Assembly: GCF_003060865.1 (NCBI RefSeq)
Contig: NZ_CP028921.1
Location: 1 to 29,228 of the forward strand
Length of the DNA stretch: 29,228 bases
Direction: 5' to 3'
Origin: Gemmobacter aquarius
GTDB lineage: Bacteria > Pseudomonadota > Alphaproteobacteria > Rhodobacterales > Rhodobacteraceae
The notes beneath the pieces are model-generated. The model was not told where the DNA came from. It did not search any database and saw nothing but the letters and a program-made list of their open reading frames with translations. The stretch's first letter is position 1; every line of letters begins with the position of its first letter. Below, in pieces: positions 1 through 7,752 of this stretch. Position numbers and translations under genes: made by a program.

Positions 1-495
1 ATGGAGGCAGAGGCGAATTTTGGCGCTCGCCAGCTCCTTTTCCTAGGTAAGCGGTTCACGACGGAAATCCGCGATCATGAACTGAATTGGAAAGCCCTCT
101 CTACGCTATCAAAAGCTTACGGAAACACGATTACCACAACCCTTTGGCAGACGATCTATTGCCGGGACCCGGCCATACCGATGTTCGGTATGATCAGCCG
201 CCATCCCTATCATGCAAGCATTGGCAATCGCGCTGGAGCGGACGATGTTGCATACTTCATCCGCTCGGACAGCTTTGCAAAAAAATTCGGGCACGTTACA
301 GACACCGAAACCTACTCGGCTATGTGCAGCTATCTGTCACACAGGCGCACCGGGCCAATGGGAGAGGGAAGCTGTTTGTTTATGAATGGTAACGGCGAAC
401 CTTGCGATTTTCATCTGACAAGCTTCTCAAATGGATACGACCTTCTGACCATGGGATACTATGTCAAGCTGCACAGTAGAGTTGTCGGCTTCTGA
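1..495 (+). pseudogene. 3' part of interrupted ImmA/IrrE metallopeptidase gene
   Basis: The reading frame is open from base 1 and resembles the C-terminal half of the XRE-associated ImmA/IrrE (COG2856) family. The stretch EAEANFGARQLLFLG near the start is the family's conserved helix carrying the third zinc ligand (Glu), and LNWKALSTLSKAYGN is typical of the domain's end. The frame continues backwards across the window edge into 29162-29228 (ending SLSPRCHQE) without a stop, so this is the rest of the gene that starts at 25259. The stop at 493-495 lies just before the IS66 target duplication, so the IS did not truncate the protein. As it stands this half has no start of its own and lacks the HEXXH motif, so it is probably inactive. 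Confidence 0.8.
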
Positions 496-503
496 GTATC
501 AAC
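496..503. repeat. IS66 target-site duplication, left copy
   Basis: The 8-mer GTATCAAC lies immediately outside the left inverted repeat and is repeated exactly at 2970-2977 outside the right one. Eight base pairs is the duplication length known for IS66-family elements, so the insertion is intact at both ends and fairly recent. Confidence 0.95.
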
Positions 504-611
504 GTAAGCGCTGTGCCGACCCCACCTTCCTGCTGAATCCGTAAGCTGCGATGCGCCCTCGTGTGGAGATTTGCACGGGAGGTGTCAGTGGGAGTCCATC
601 GGGAGCGCAGT

Positions 612-986
612 ATGGAGGCCGTCGGCTTTGTGGAGCTGCTGGCAGCACCGGCAGCCAAGCGGCGGTGGTCTGACGAGGCGAAGGGCCGGATGGTGGCGGA
701 GACGCTGGTGCCTGGTGTCACGGTGAATGAGGTGGCGGGTCGGCATGGGGTGAAGGCCAACCACCTGTCTTCGTGGCGGACGCTTGCGCGGCAGGGCAAG
801 CTGGTCGTGCCAGAGGTAACGGGAGCCGAGTTCGCCGCGCCGGTGGCGACGGCGCAGGCAGTGGACACGCCTGTTTCAACTGCGTCGATTGATCTGTTGA
901 TCGGCCCTGTGACGATACGGCTGGATGTTGCCACACCTGCGGCACGGCTCGCGGAACTGATCATGGCATTGCGGGCTTTCCCGTGA
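612..986 (+). CDS. tnpA: IS66 TnpA (accessory DNA-binding protein)
   Basis: This is the first gene of the IS66 set, about 124 aa from the ATG at 612. An upstream in-frame start at 561 exists, but homologues begin close to MEAVGFVELL. Residues 14-60 (RRWSDEAKGRMVAETL, then VAGRHGVKANHLSSWR) form the helix-turn-helix usual for IS66 OrfA/IS3-type leader proteins. It probably binds the element's ends. The stop overlaps the tnpB start in a GTGA tetranucleotide at 983-986, which indicates translational coupling. Confidence 0.85.
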   Translation: MEAVGFVELLAAPAAKRRWSDEAKGRMVAETLVPGVTVNEVAGRHGVKANHLSSWRTLARQGKLVVPEVTGAEFAAPVATAQAVDTPVSTASIDLLIGPVTIRLDVATPAARLAELIMALRAFP

Positions 987-1336
987 TCTTCCCGTCGAAC
1001 CGGGTGCGGATCATGGTGGCGACGAAGCCCATCGACTTCCGCAAGGGCCACGACAGCCTGGCCGCGATGGTGAAGAATGAGCTGCGCAAGGACCCGTTCA
1101 CCGGGACAGTCTTCGTGTTCCGCGCGAAGAAGGCGGACCGGTTGAAGCTCTTGTATTGGGACGGCACCGGTCTGGTGATGGCCTACAAGCGGCTGGAAGA
1201 ACACAGCTTCACCTGGCCCGCCGTTAAGGACGGGGTCATGATGCTGAACCATGCGCAGTTCGAGGCGCTGTTTGCGGGGCTCGATTGGCGGCGCGTTCGG
1301 GCCGTCGCGGCGAAGGCTCCCAAAGCCGTGGAATGA
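983..1336 (+). CDS. tnpB: IS66 TnpB (Orf2)
   Basis: The 117-aa product is a clear IS66 Orf2 protein. It has the family opening RVRIMVATKPIDFRKGHDSL, the central KKADRLKLLYWDGTGL and the tail motif FEALFAGLDWRRV. The protein is required for IS66 transposition, but its biochemical role is not settled. It starts with GTG overlapping the tnpA stop by four bases. It is full length for the family. Confidence 0.92.
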   Translation: MIFPSNRVRIMVATKPIDFRKGHDSLAAMVKNELRKDPFTGTVFVFRAKKADRLKLLYWDGTGLVMAYKRLEEHSFTWPAVKDGVMMLNHAQFEALFAGLDWRRVRAVAAKAPKAVE

Positions 1337-1415
1337 CCGGTTCTGCCCTGCGGCAGGATGACTCATCGTGCTCTTTCCGGAGGCATAGCCCATGGTGGTT
1401 TGGTAAACATCAGCC

Positions 1416-2953
1416 ATGCCAGAGACCGCTGATCTGCTTGAAGAAATTGCTGCGCTGAAGGCGATGCTGATTGCCGCGGACGCACGTGACAAGCGCAAGG
1501 ACGAGCGCATCGCACGGCTAGAAAAGCTGGTCGCGGCCTTCAAGCAGGCGGTCTTCGGCCGTAAATCGGAAAAGGGCGATCCGGACCAGTTCGAACTGGC
1601 GCTGGAAGATCTGGAAACGGCCATGGCCGTGATCCATGCCGAAGAGGATGCCGCGGATCGGGCCGCCAAGCGCCCCGCCAAACCGCGTGCCGCCAATCGT
1701 GGATTGCTGCCAAAGCACCTGCCGCGCATCGAGGAGATCATCGAGCCGGACAGCCTGACCTGCGCTTGCGGTGGCTGCCTGCATTGCATCGGCGAGGATG
1801 TGTCGGAACGGCTCGACATCGTGCCCGCCCAGTTCCGTGTCATCGTCACCCGCCGACCCAAATATGCCTGCCGGTCCTGCACCGATGGCGTGGTTCAGGC
1901 GGCTGCCCCCGCGCGGCTGATCCCGGGCGGCATGCCGACCGAAGCCACGGTCGCCCATGTGCTGGTCAGCAAGTATGCCGACCACCTGCCGCTTTACCGG
2001 CAGGCCCAGATCTACAGCCGCCAAGGCGTCGATCTCGACCGCTCCACCCTTGCCGATTGGGTGGGTCGCGCCGCCTTCGAACTCCGCCCCGTCCATGACG
2101 CGCTGATGGCGGACCTGAAGCGGTCAACCAAGCTCTTCATGGACGAGACCCGCGCCCCGGTTCTCGATCCGGGGGCCAGAAAGACCAAGACCGGATACTT
2201 CTGGGCCTTGGCCCGCGATGACAGGCCGTGGGGCGGCACGTCACCACCGGGCGTGGTCTTCACCTTTGCCCCAGGTCGGGGCGGGCAACATGCTGAGCGG
2301 ATATTGAAGGGTTTTGGGGGTATTCTCCAAGTCGACGGCTATGCCGGATACAACCGCTTGATCGCAGCGGACCGGATCGGTCCGGGCATTCAGCTCGCAT
2401 ATTGCTGGGCGCACGCACGCCGCAAGTTGATCGAGATCACCCGCAGCGGACCCGCGCCGATTGCCGAGGACGGCGTGGCTCTCATCCGCGAGCTTTATGC
2501 CATAGAGGCCGAGATCCGCGGCACTGCCCCGCGACCCGGCTGGCCATCCGGCAGGACCGCTCCGCCCCGATCCTCGCCCGCCTCGACGACTGGCTGGCCT
2601 ACCACCGCGCCCGCGCCTCCGCAAAGTCGCCCTTGGGCGAAGCACTTGCCTACATCGCCAAATACCGCGACGGCCTTGGCCGCTTCCTGACTGATGGCCG
2701 CGTCGAGATCGACAACAACACCGTCGAACGCACCATTCGCCCCATCGCCCTGAACCGAAAGAACGCCCTCTTTGCTGGCCACGACGCCGGGGCTGAGAAC
2801 TGGGCCGTCATCGCCTCGCTCATCGAAACCTGCAAGATGAACGCGATCGACCCACACGTCTGGCTCGCAAACACGCTTACCGCCATCGTCAAAGGCCACA
2901 AACAAAGCCAGATCGGCGACCTGCTCCCATGGAATTACGCCGTCATGGTGTGA
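1416..2953 (+). pseudogene. tnpC: IS66 TnpC transposase, -1 frameshift
   Basis: This is the DDE transposase of the IS66 element. The first frame (1416 to about 2525) carries an N-terminal coiled coil, a zinc-finger-like CACGGCLHCIG segment, and the first two catalytic Asp residues in FMDETRAPVL and LQVDGYAGYN. The third acidic residue, in GRVEIDNNTVERTIRP, lies in the next frame, which opens through AIRQDRSAPILARLDDWL and ends at the stop 2951-2953. The switch is a -1 shift within about 2522-2532 (GCACTGCCCCGCGACC), as if one base were missing. The run is not a recognised slippery heptamer, so this is either an inactivating mutation or a sequence error. Confidence 0.88.
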
Positions 2954-2969
2954 TCGGCACAGCGCTTAC

Positions 2970-2977
2970 GTATCAAC
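2970..2977. repeat. IS66 target-site duplication, right copy
   Basis: This is an exact second copy of GTATCAAC, directly after the right inverted repeat. The ancestral site therefore read straight from the immA stop into the sequence now starting at 2978. Confidence 0.95.
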
Positions 2978-3077
2978 ACATTGCCACAGAAATGTTCCAG
3001 CGCCTAAAGTCAGCCAAGCCATTGAATTAGCTATTTTTCCGGCAAGAATCAGAGTTCCTCTACCTAGTTCATTTTGT

Positions 3078-3617
3078 TTACGCTCGACGTACCGTCTTTG
3101 CGCTAACATTAAACAGTAGCGCGATTTCTGGCAGTGATCTGCCTTCGTCATCCCTCATGCGGCGAACCTCGGCCTTTTGTACTGGCGACAGGGCAGGTGG
3201 CCTGCCTCCAACCCGGCCACGCTTGCGGGCCGCCGCCAACCCCTCCTTGGTCCTCTCAGAAATCCGCTCTCGCTCAAATTGGGCGATGGATGCGAACACA
3301 TGAAACACCAGACGCCCGGAGGGTGTGGTGGTGTCGATGTCTTCGGCCAGCGACCGAAAGCCCGCGCCATGCGCCTGGATTGTGTCCACGATGTCGAGAA
3401 GGTCACGCAAGGAGCGGGCGAGGCGGTCATACTTAGTGACGGTGATCACGTCGCCCTTGCGCAACTGATCGAGCAAACGGTCCAGCTCGGGCCTGCTGCG
3501 GGCGGTACCGGTGATCTTGTCAGCAAAGACCTTCTCTGCACCCGCAGCCCTCAAGGCATCGAGTTGGCCGTCTAGGCTCTGGTCCTCTGTGCTGACGCGG
3601 GCATATCCGATGATCAT
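3078..3617 (-). CDS. Serine recombinase, resolvase/invertase family
   Basis: The 179-aa protein starts at ATG 3617 (MIIGYARVSTEDQ). It has the serine recombinase catalytic domain with Ser9 in YARVST, the arginine-bearing VTKYDRLARSLRDLLD, and FHVFASIAQFERERISERTKEGL, which forms the E-helix and dimer interface. A C-terminal helix-turn-helix covers roughly residues 145-179 (GRPPALSPVQ to SAKTVRRA). Length and layout match Tn3-type resolvases and plasmid multimer-resolution enzymes. On this plasmid it most likely resolves multimers at a site upstream (see 3632-3658). No transposase of a Tn3-type unit is nearby. An invertase role cannot be excluded. Confidence 0.93.
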   Translation of the reverse strand: MIIGYARVSTEDQSLDGQLDALRAAGAEKVFADKITGTARSRPELDRLLDQLRKGDVITVTKYDRLARSLRDLLDIVDTIQAHGAGFRSLAEDIDTTTPSGRLVFHVFASIAQFERERISERTKEGLAAARKRGRVGGRPPALSPVQKAEVRRMRDDEGRSLPEIALLFNVSAKTVRRA

Positions 3618-3631
3618 GCTGCAATGTGCCA

Positions 3632-3658
3632 AAAACCTCCCAAAACTGCAAAGGTTTT
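3632..3658. promoter_or_regulatory. Inverted repeat upstream of the resolvase (candidate res/operator)
   Basis: AAAACCT at 3632-3638 and AGGTTTT at 3652-3658 form an inverted repeat 14 bp upstream of the resolvase start. Resolvases commonly bind subsites just upstream of their own gene, where recombination and autoregulation overlap. Only one subsite is evident by eye. Confidence 0.4.
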
Positions 3659-3790
3659 GTCATGGGTTTTTGTCCCGCGTAAGTCCTTGATGTGGGGCAG
3701 GGCAGGTGGTCCGGCCAGAAACGACCGTTTTTGGTGAATGGATAGAGGATAAGGGATTTTGTCCACTTGCCCGTGGTTCAGTGGGCATAG

Positions 3791-4540
3791 CTATTCAAGA
3801 CCACCGACGCTCCTAAATCCCTCGATCGGTAGAGCAAGAAGAGCGTCATCTTCTCGAACGAAGCGCTTCAATAGTGCGGTCACAACAGCCTGCTCCGGCG
3901 TCCACCGACTCAAGTCACCTCCCGTTTCCAGAAAGCGTGTGTTCCACACGAGCGACCCACTGAAACCGGCGGGATTGTCGAGCTTCATCTGTCGGCGGGC
4001 CTCTGCCGTGGTACGCTTGCTCCAGTCGTGCCGCCCATTGGGCCAAAGCAGCTCAATGACGCTCGGATCGGGCTTCGCGTCCTGCTTCTGTTGTGTAAGA
4101 TAACCACTGCCGTTGGTCTCGTGAACGTCGAAACCATAGTGACTGTTCTCACCAGAGTACCCGTAGAAGAACAGAAGCTCTTCGTATCGACTGAGCTGAT
4201 GCTGAAGTGCGACTTGGTGGGGCGGCACGGCTCTGACGGGTTTAGCGAGCGCCCCAGTCGTCCATGATACGTCGATGGGCTCCACGAAGGATTGCCACGC
4301 ACCCGTGTAGCTGTAGACCATCTCGTGGCCATACGGACTGAAATTAAGGGGAGCGTTCCGCGCGACGTGTTCGCACGTCACTATTGCACCGCCGCTTTCC
4401 CTTTGAACGAACGTCCCGGTTCCGATCAAGCGAACGCCTTGCTCAGTCTCTTGAGATAGCGGTACGACGAGTGGGCGGACGTAGTCGTTCATGAGATCGA
4501 CTACCTCGCTACAAATTATGGCCCATTCCTCATTTGTCAT
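3791..4540 (-). CDS. Trypsin-like serine protease domain protein
   Basis: The 249-aa protein has a chymotrypsin/trypsin fold signature. GTGTFVQ is followed by GAIVTCEHVARN (catalytic His). A later DNPAGFSGSLVWN contains the GxSGS nucleophile motif, followed by a hydrophobic strand. The catalytic Asp is not certain; DVSWTTGAL is a candidate. No signal peptide or membrane segment is seen, so it should be cytosolic, unusual for a housekeeping DegP-like enzyme and more like proteases found in accessory or defence loci. It lies 186 bp downstream of the XRE-ImmA gene on the same strand and may be co-transcribed. Function is inferred only from the fold. Confidence 0.6.
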   Translation of the reverse strand: MTNEEWAIICSEVVDLMNDYVRPLVVPLSQETEQGVRLIGTGTFVQRESGGAIVTCEHVARNAPLNFSPYGHEMVYSYTGAWQSFVEPIDVSWTTGALAKPVRAVPPHQVALQHQLSRYEELLFFYGYSGENSHYGFDVHETNGSGYLTQQKQDAKPDPSVIELLWPNGRHDWSKRTTAEARRQMKLDNPAGFSGSLVWNTRFLETGGDLSRWTPEQAVVTALLKRFVREDDALLALPIEGFRSVGGLE

Positions 4541-4726
4541 CTCGCGCGCCCTCGCTCACTTGGCCTGCAGTCTTCAAGCCCATCCCCACCATCAACAGGT
4601 AAGCCACCATTGCGCATCTGCTAACCCACCTTCGAAATTTCAGATAACATCTTATAAATGCAGTATTTTATACCATCGCAATACGCGCCGGAACGAGGTC
4701 ATGCTCGGCTGTTTTGGTAAGGTCGA

Positions 4727-5920
4727 TCATCTCTTGAACGGCACGACCTTTCCTCCAGCTTCTCTTACTTGGGGCATAGGACGATCACTCTTCAGCTTTA
4801 GAGAAACGACGTCTCCCACTTGGCTGAACCACCCTCGCGGCAAGCCGGTCAGTCTCTCCACATCCTCTGGGGAAATAACAAACTCGACCGCCGTAAGATC
4901 TTCCTTTCGGCGGACCCCTGAGGATACGATCAACTGGACGGCCTCGCGCAACAGCCTCGGAGAAGGGATCGGCCAATCTCGATCCAAGGGTTCTTCTTTG
5001 CTCCAGCCCTTCGCTGAGTAAAGCTTATACAGTTGGACGGCGTAGTCTGGATCAATGATTTCCAACTGTTTGAGACGAACAATCTGGGCCTTGATCGATA
5101 CACGCCACCGACCTTTCATAGAAAGCATACTGGCCAGTGAAAAGTTGGGCAGCTCGTATGGGTAAGTCTTTGCAGGCATCAAGAGAGCACTTGCAAACCG
5201 GAAAGCCTGCCGTTCAATCTCTTTAAGGTCAGCTACGAGCTCTTCTTCTGATACACCACGATGCAGGATTGCATGGCCGAGTTCATGTGCTGCATCCATC
5301 TGGCGGCGCGGCAGAGACATCTTATCTTCAGCGAGCAGTATATGAGGCCTAGGCACAACCCCCGACCAAGTGCAAAGGCCGTCAAGCTTGGAGGTCCCCA
5401 TCTCGATAGAACCCACGATACATCCGATACGCTCCATTAGCCCCACGACATCGGGGCAAGGCCCATCTCCAAGCCCCCAATGGCGTCGCAATTCTGCTGC
5501 CATCCCTTCGATGTCTTCATCCCGAAGTTGCCGATATGATGCTCCAGCCATCAAGTCAGGAAAATCCACTGCAGGAAAATCCACATAGTGGCCAAGGACC
5601 GTCGAAATGTCCTGCAGCCACTGCATCTGGCCTTCTTGATACGCAGTGTCACGTTTGAGCGTGCTGGCCAATGACCTATAAAAAACTGGGCTTTGGCGTT
5701 CCTGCACAGGGCGAAGAAAAAACTCTTTCCGCACATTCAAAGCGATGGCCAGCTGGCTGAGTGCATCCGCATCCGGCGCATGAGTTCCGTTTTCCCAGCG
5801 GGTCACCGCGCTGGGGTTCACATCGATCATCTTCGCCAACTCACTCTTGCTTGCGATGCGGCGGGCGGCTCTTGCTTCGATCAGGCGTTCTTTTTGGAAG
5901 CCCGGTGTACCAACTCTCAT
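4727..5920 (-). CDS. XRE-family regulator fused to ImmA/IrrE metallopeptidase
   Basis: The 397-aa protein starts at ATG 5920, chosen over the in-frame GTG at 5938 because GGGGGAGGAA sits just before the ATG. Residues 10-60 are an XRE helix-turn-helix (SKSELAKMIDVNPSAVTRWENG). Residues about 195-290 are a zinc peptidase with HELGH at 212-216. The C-terminal region is a family-specific tail. Proteins of this build (COG1396+COG2856) usually control phage or mobile-element genes by cleaving repressors. The upstream gene ends 30 bp before this start, so they are probably one operon. Its trigger and target are unknown. Confidence 0.88.
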   Translation of the reverse strand: MRVGTPGFQKERLIEARAARRIASKSELAKMIDVNPSAVTRWENGTHAPDADALSQLAIALNVRKEFFLRPVQERQSPVFYRSLASTLKRDTAYQEGQMQWLQDISTVLGHYVDFPAVDFPDLMAGASYRQLRDEDIEGMAAELRRHWGLGDGPCPDVVGLMERIGCIVGSIEMGTSKLDGLCTWSGVVPRPHILLAEDKMSLPRRQMDAAHELGHAILHRGVSEEELVADLKEIERQAFRFASALLMPAKTYPYELPNFSLASMLSMKGRWRVSIKAQIVRLKQLEIIDPDYAVQLYKLYSAKGWSKEEPLDRDWPIPSPRLLREAVQLIVSSGVRRKEDLTAVEFVISPEDVERLTGLPRGWFSQVGDVVSLKLKSDRPMPQVREAGGKVVPFKR

Positions 5921-5950
5921 TTGTTCCTCCCCCGACACCTGTAGTGCCGG

Positions 5951-6655
5951 TCAGACTGCACCACCTTTCTCCTCGTCTTCGGCACCGAATTCAGGGGGGA
6001 CATAAGGCGTTGCAGTCCGCATTTTCAGGCCGCCAACACCCGCCGGAGACGGAGGCGGATCGGAGGGGCCAACATCGGGCGCATCCGCCTCACCACTCAG
6101 GAACTTGTCAAGAGTCTCATAGAACAAAAATTGCTCAAAAGTGCTTTCAATCACGCCAACGGCCATCTGCAGAATGTGGCCCGCGCGAGCCGGATCACGC
6201 GCAACGAGGAACACTGCAAAGATGTCACCATCCCGTATGCCGCGACCATCAAGGTCAAACCCTGGACTGAGATGGAGATTGAGCGTTACACCGGCTCGCC
6301 TGGTTATGTTCTGCGATGGCAACTTGCTGGGTTCAGGCATCATCGCCAGCCCAATGACGACGCCGGGGGCATCGTGAGGGCCAAAGCGATAAAACGTCTG
6401 GAAAATCTTATGGTTGGTTCCTGGAAGCACTCCGCTAATCTCGACTCCTCCGTGAAGAGCCGAAACTGTCTCGTAATCTTGCTCCAACATTTGGAACCGC
6501 GTCACGCCTTCGATTCTGCGAGCGCGTTTTTTAACCAGACCGGTGTGATCCCGGATGACGTGCCATGCTTTGAGTGCAGATGCGCGAAAATGGTCGTCCA
6601 GGTCGAGGATAAGGCCGCGCGGGAGGCAGCGTTTGAGTCGTTCGGCGATGTCCAC
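5951..6655 (-). CDS. Unknown protein, partner of XRE-ImmA
   Basis: The product is 234 aa and starts with GTG at 6655. I do not recognise the family. The first half has mixed helices; the middle contains a beta-rich stretch (VEISGVLPGTNHKIFQTFYRF to PGVVIGLAMMPEP). The last 50 residues are proline-rich and low complexity, ending acidic. There is no signal peptide or transmembrane helix. The gene leads the operon with the XRE-ImmA gene 30 bp downstream, so it may be the substrate, sensor or effector controlled by that peptidase. That role is inference from position. Confidence 0.65.
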   Translation of the reverse strand: MDIAERLKRCLPRGLILDLDDHFRASALKAWHVIRDHTGLVKKRARRIEGVTRFQMLEQDYETVSALHGGVEISGVLPGTNHKIFQTFYRFGPHDAPGVVIGLAMMPEPSKLPSQNITRRAGVTLNLHLSPGFDLDGRGIRDGDIFAVFLVARDPARAGHILQMAVGVIESTFEQFLFYETLDKFLSGEADAPDVGPSDPPPSPAGVGGLKMRTATPYVPPEFGAEDEEKGGAV

Positions 6656-6983
6656 TGTGCGGTCCGATTCTTAGTTGCGCTATAAAGGAAAAGATACACC
6701 ATTTTTTGCGTTATGAAAGAGAAAAATCTGCAAATAGTGCCCACACACCTGAGGTAGGCAAGATATGGGACCGTACGCTTTGTGAAATGAGCTGAATTTT
6801 GGTGCCTGTTAGGCATGGCATATGCGCCTTACAGGAACCGCCATCGACGCGCGAAACACAGCAGAGGTTGTCTAGCGGCCTTTGCGCTATCAATCCCAAA
6901 GGAGGAAGCCCCGTGGCTCGCACGAAGAACTCTAACAGTAAGCTATCAGTTGACACATGTAAGCCGATAGGCTACACATCACC
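6656..6983. other. Divergent intergenic region between the XRE-ImmA operon and higBA
   Basis: This 328-bp stretch holds the upstream regions of two diverging units. The higBA-proximal part carries a short ORF and a promoter/operator (separate entries). The part next to 6655 is AT-rich with several A/T runs (6680-6725) and probably holds the minus-strand promoter, but no clear -35/-10 pair stands out. No longer gene is supported. Confidence 0.5.
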
Positions 6984-6987
6984 ATGA
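6913..6987 (+). CDS. 24-codon leader ORF overlapping higB
   Basis: AAAGGAGGAA at 6898-6907 is a strong ribosome-binding site 7 nt ahead of GTG 6913. The frame (ARTKNSNSKLSVDTCKPIGY...) ends in TGA at 6985-6987, overlapping the higB ATG as ATGA. This geometry suggests translational coupling, as higB has no Shine-Dalgarno of its own. It could equally be a relic of a deleted gene. It overlaps the candidate higBA promoter, so both cannot serve the same transcript. Confidence 0.4.
   Translation: MARTKNSNSKLSVDTCKPIGYTSP
6939..6978 (+). promoter_or_regulatory. Candidate higBA promoter with operator half-sites
   Basis: TTGACA at 6950-6955 and TACACA at 6973-6978 are 17 bp apart, which would start a nearly leaderless higB message. 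The 11-mers TAAGCTATCAG (6939-6949) and TAAGCCGATAG (6960-6970) are similar direct repeats two helical turns apart. AGCC-GATA-GGCT is a small palindrome over the second. Such sites fit autorepression by HigA, which is known for HigBA systems. Confidence 0.5.
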
Positions 6988-7259
6988 TAAAGAGCTTCAC
7001 CAACAAACAGCTGAAAGCCCTCTGGGAGACAGGCAAGTCCAAGATTGACGCACGGATGCACCCGCGCATCCTGCGGCGGCTGGATGTTCTTGACGCTGCA
7101 ACTGCGCCTGAGGACATGAACCTCCCCGGTTTCGACTTTCACGGCCTGAAGGGCCACAACCCGACCCGCTACACGGTCCATGTGAATGGTCCGTGGTGCA
7201 TCACCTTCGAGTTCAGGGATGGCGATGCCTATGTCCTGGACTTCGAGCAATATCACTAG
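6984..7259 (+). CDS. higB: HigB/RelE-type toxin
   Basis: The 91-aa product matches the HigB subgroup of the RelE superfamily of ribosome-dependent mRNA endonucleases. It opens with MIKSFTNKQLKALWETG, has LNLPGFDFHGLKGHNPTRYTV-like central strands (here MNLPGFDFHGLKG), and ends WCITFEFRDGDAYVLDFEQY, the usual final strand bearing catalytic residues. The gene precedes its antitoxin, the reversed order typical of higBA. Start choice rests on the family opening. It most likely serves plasmid maintenance. Confidence 0.93.
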   Translation: MIKSFTNKQLKALWETGKSKIDARMHPRILRRLDVLDAATAPEDMNLPGFDFHGLKGHNPTRYTVHVNGPWCITFEFRDGDAYVLDFEQYH

Positions 7260-7268
7260 GAGGCGATA

Positions 7269-7568
7269 ATGAGCCGCAACCCCGACCGTTGCCCGACGCA
7301 TCCGGGCGAATTGCTCCGTGAGGATGTGATCCCCGCGACCGGCAAGCCCAAAGCAGAAATTGCGCGCATGCTTGGCATTTCGCGCCAGCATCTTCATGAC
7401 ATCCTGGCCGAGCGGAAGCCGGTCAGTGCCGAGGTCGCCGTGCGCCTTGCCAAGCTGTTCGGAAACGAGCCGTTGGTCTGGATCAGGATGCAGGGCGCCT
7501 ATGACGCATGGCACGCTTCCCGTGAAGTGGACGTGTCCGCCGTTCCGACGTTGATCGCTGCTGAATAG
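7269..7568 (+). CDS. higA: HigA antitoxin, XRE family
   Basis: The 99-aa product opens with NPDRCPTHPGELLREDVIP, the diagnostic HigA N-terminus, followed by an XRE helix-turn-helix at about residues 30-70 (KAEIARMLGISRQHLHDILAER). It starts 9 bp after the higB stop with AGGAGG ahead of the ATG. It should neutralise HigB by direct binding and repress the operon at the upstream repeats. Confidence 0.94.
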   Translation: MSRNPDRCPTHPGELLREDVIPATGKPKAEIARMLGISRQHLHDILAERKPVSAEVAVRLAKLFGNEPLVWIRMQGAYDAWHASREVDVSAVPTLIAAE

Positions 7569-7620
7569 CAATCGGACGCAATCCCCGCCACCACTGGAGG
7601 CGTCCGCGCGAAGCGCCGGG

Positions 7621-7658
7621 CCTGTCGTCAGGTGGCCTTTAGGTTGCCTGACGACAGG
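7621..7658. repeat. Perfect 12-bp inverted repeat, each arm itself palindromic
   Basis: CCTGTCGTCAGG (7621-7632) and CCTGACGACAGG (7647-7658) are exact reverse complements separated by 14 bp. Each arm is also a CCTG-N4-CAGG palindrome. It follows higA by about 50 bp but has no T-tract, so it is a poor intrinsic terminator and looks more like a protein-binding site. No function assigned. Confidence 0.75.
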
Positions 7659-7699
7659 TCATTCTAAACCCGCTTGCGACCAGAGCCGACCCTCCAAAC

Positions 7700-7726
7700 A
7701 AAAAGCCCCCACTAGATTGCGGGGGC
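7700..7726 (-). terminator. Rho-independent terminator of ardC
   Basis: On the minus strand, GCCCCC and GGGGGC (7721-7726 and 7705-7710) form the stem around a 10-nt loop, followed by TTTTT (7704-7700). It lies 27 bp beyond the ardC stop. Confidence 0.8.
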
Positions 7727-7752
7727 CTCTGAGTTTTCAGTAGGTTTGACCC

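Larger units (their letters stand above)
504..2969 (+). mobile_element. IS66-family insertion sequence (2,466 bp)
   Basis: The element is bounded by perfect 16-bp inverted repeats (GTAAGCGCTGTGCCGA at 504-519 and its complement at 2954-2969). It is flanked by the 8-bp direct repeat GTATCAAC. It carries the three-gene IS66 set tnpA, tnpB and tnpC in order on the plus strand. It sits between the end of immA and the resolvase and interrupts no gene. The tnpC reading frame is broken near 2525, so this copy is probably not autonomous unless the break is a sequence error. Confidence 0.96.

Noticed and set aside
464..1882. 472-aa minus-strand open frame across the IS66 element
   Set aside because: Antisense shadow of tnpA, tnpB and tnpC in GC-rich DNA; low-complexity Ser/Arg composition and no known domain.
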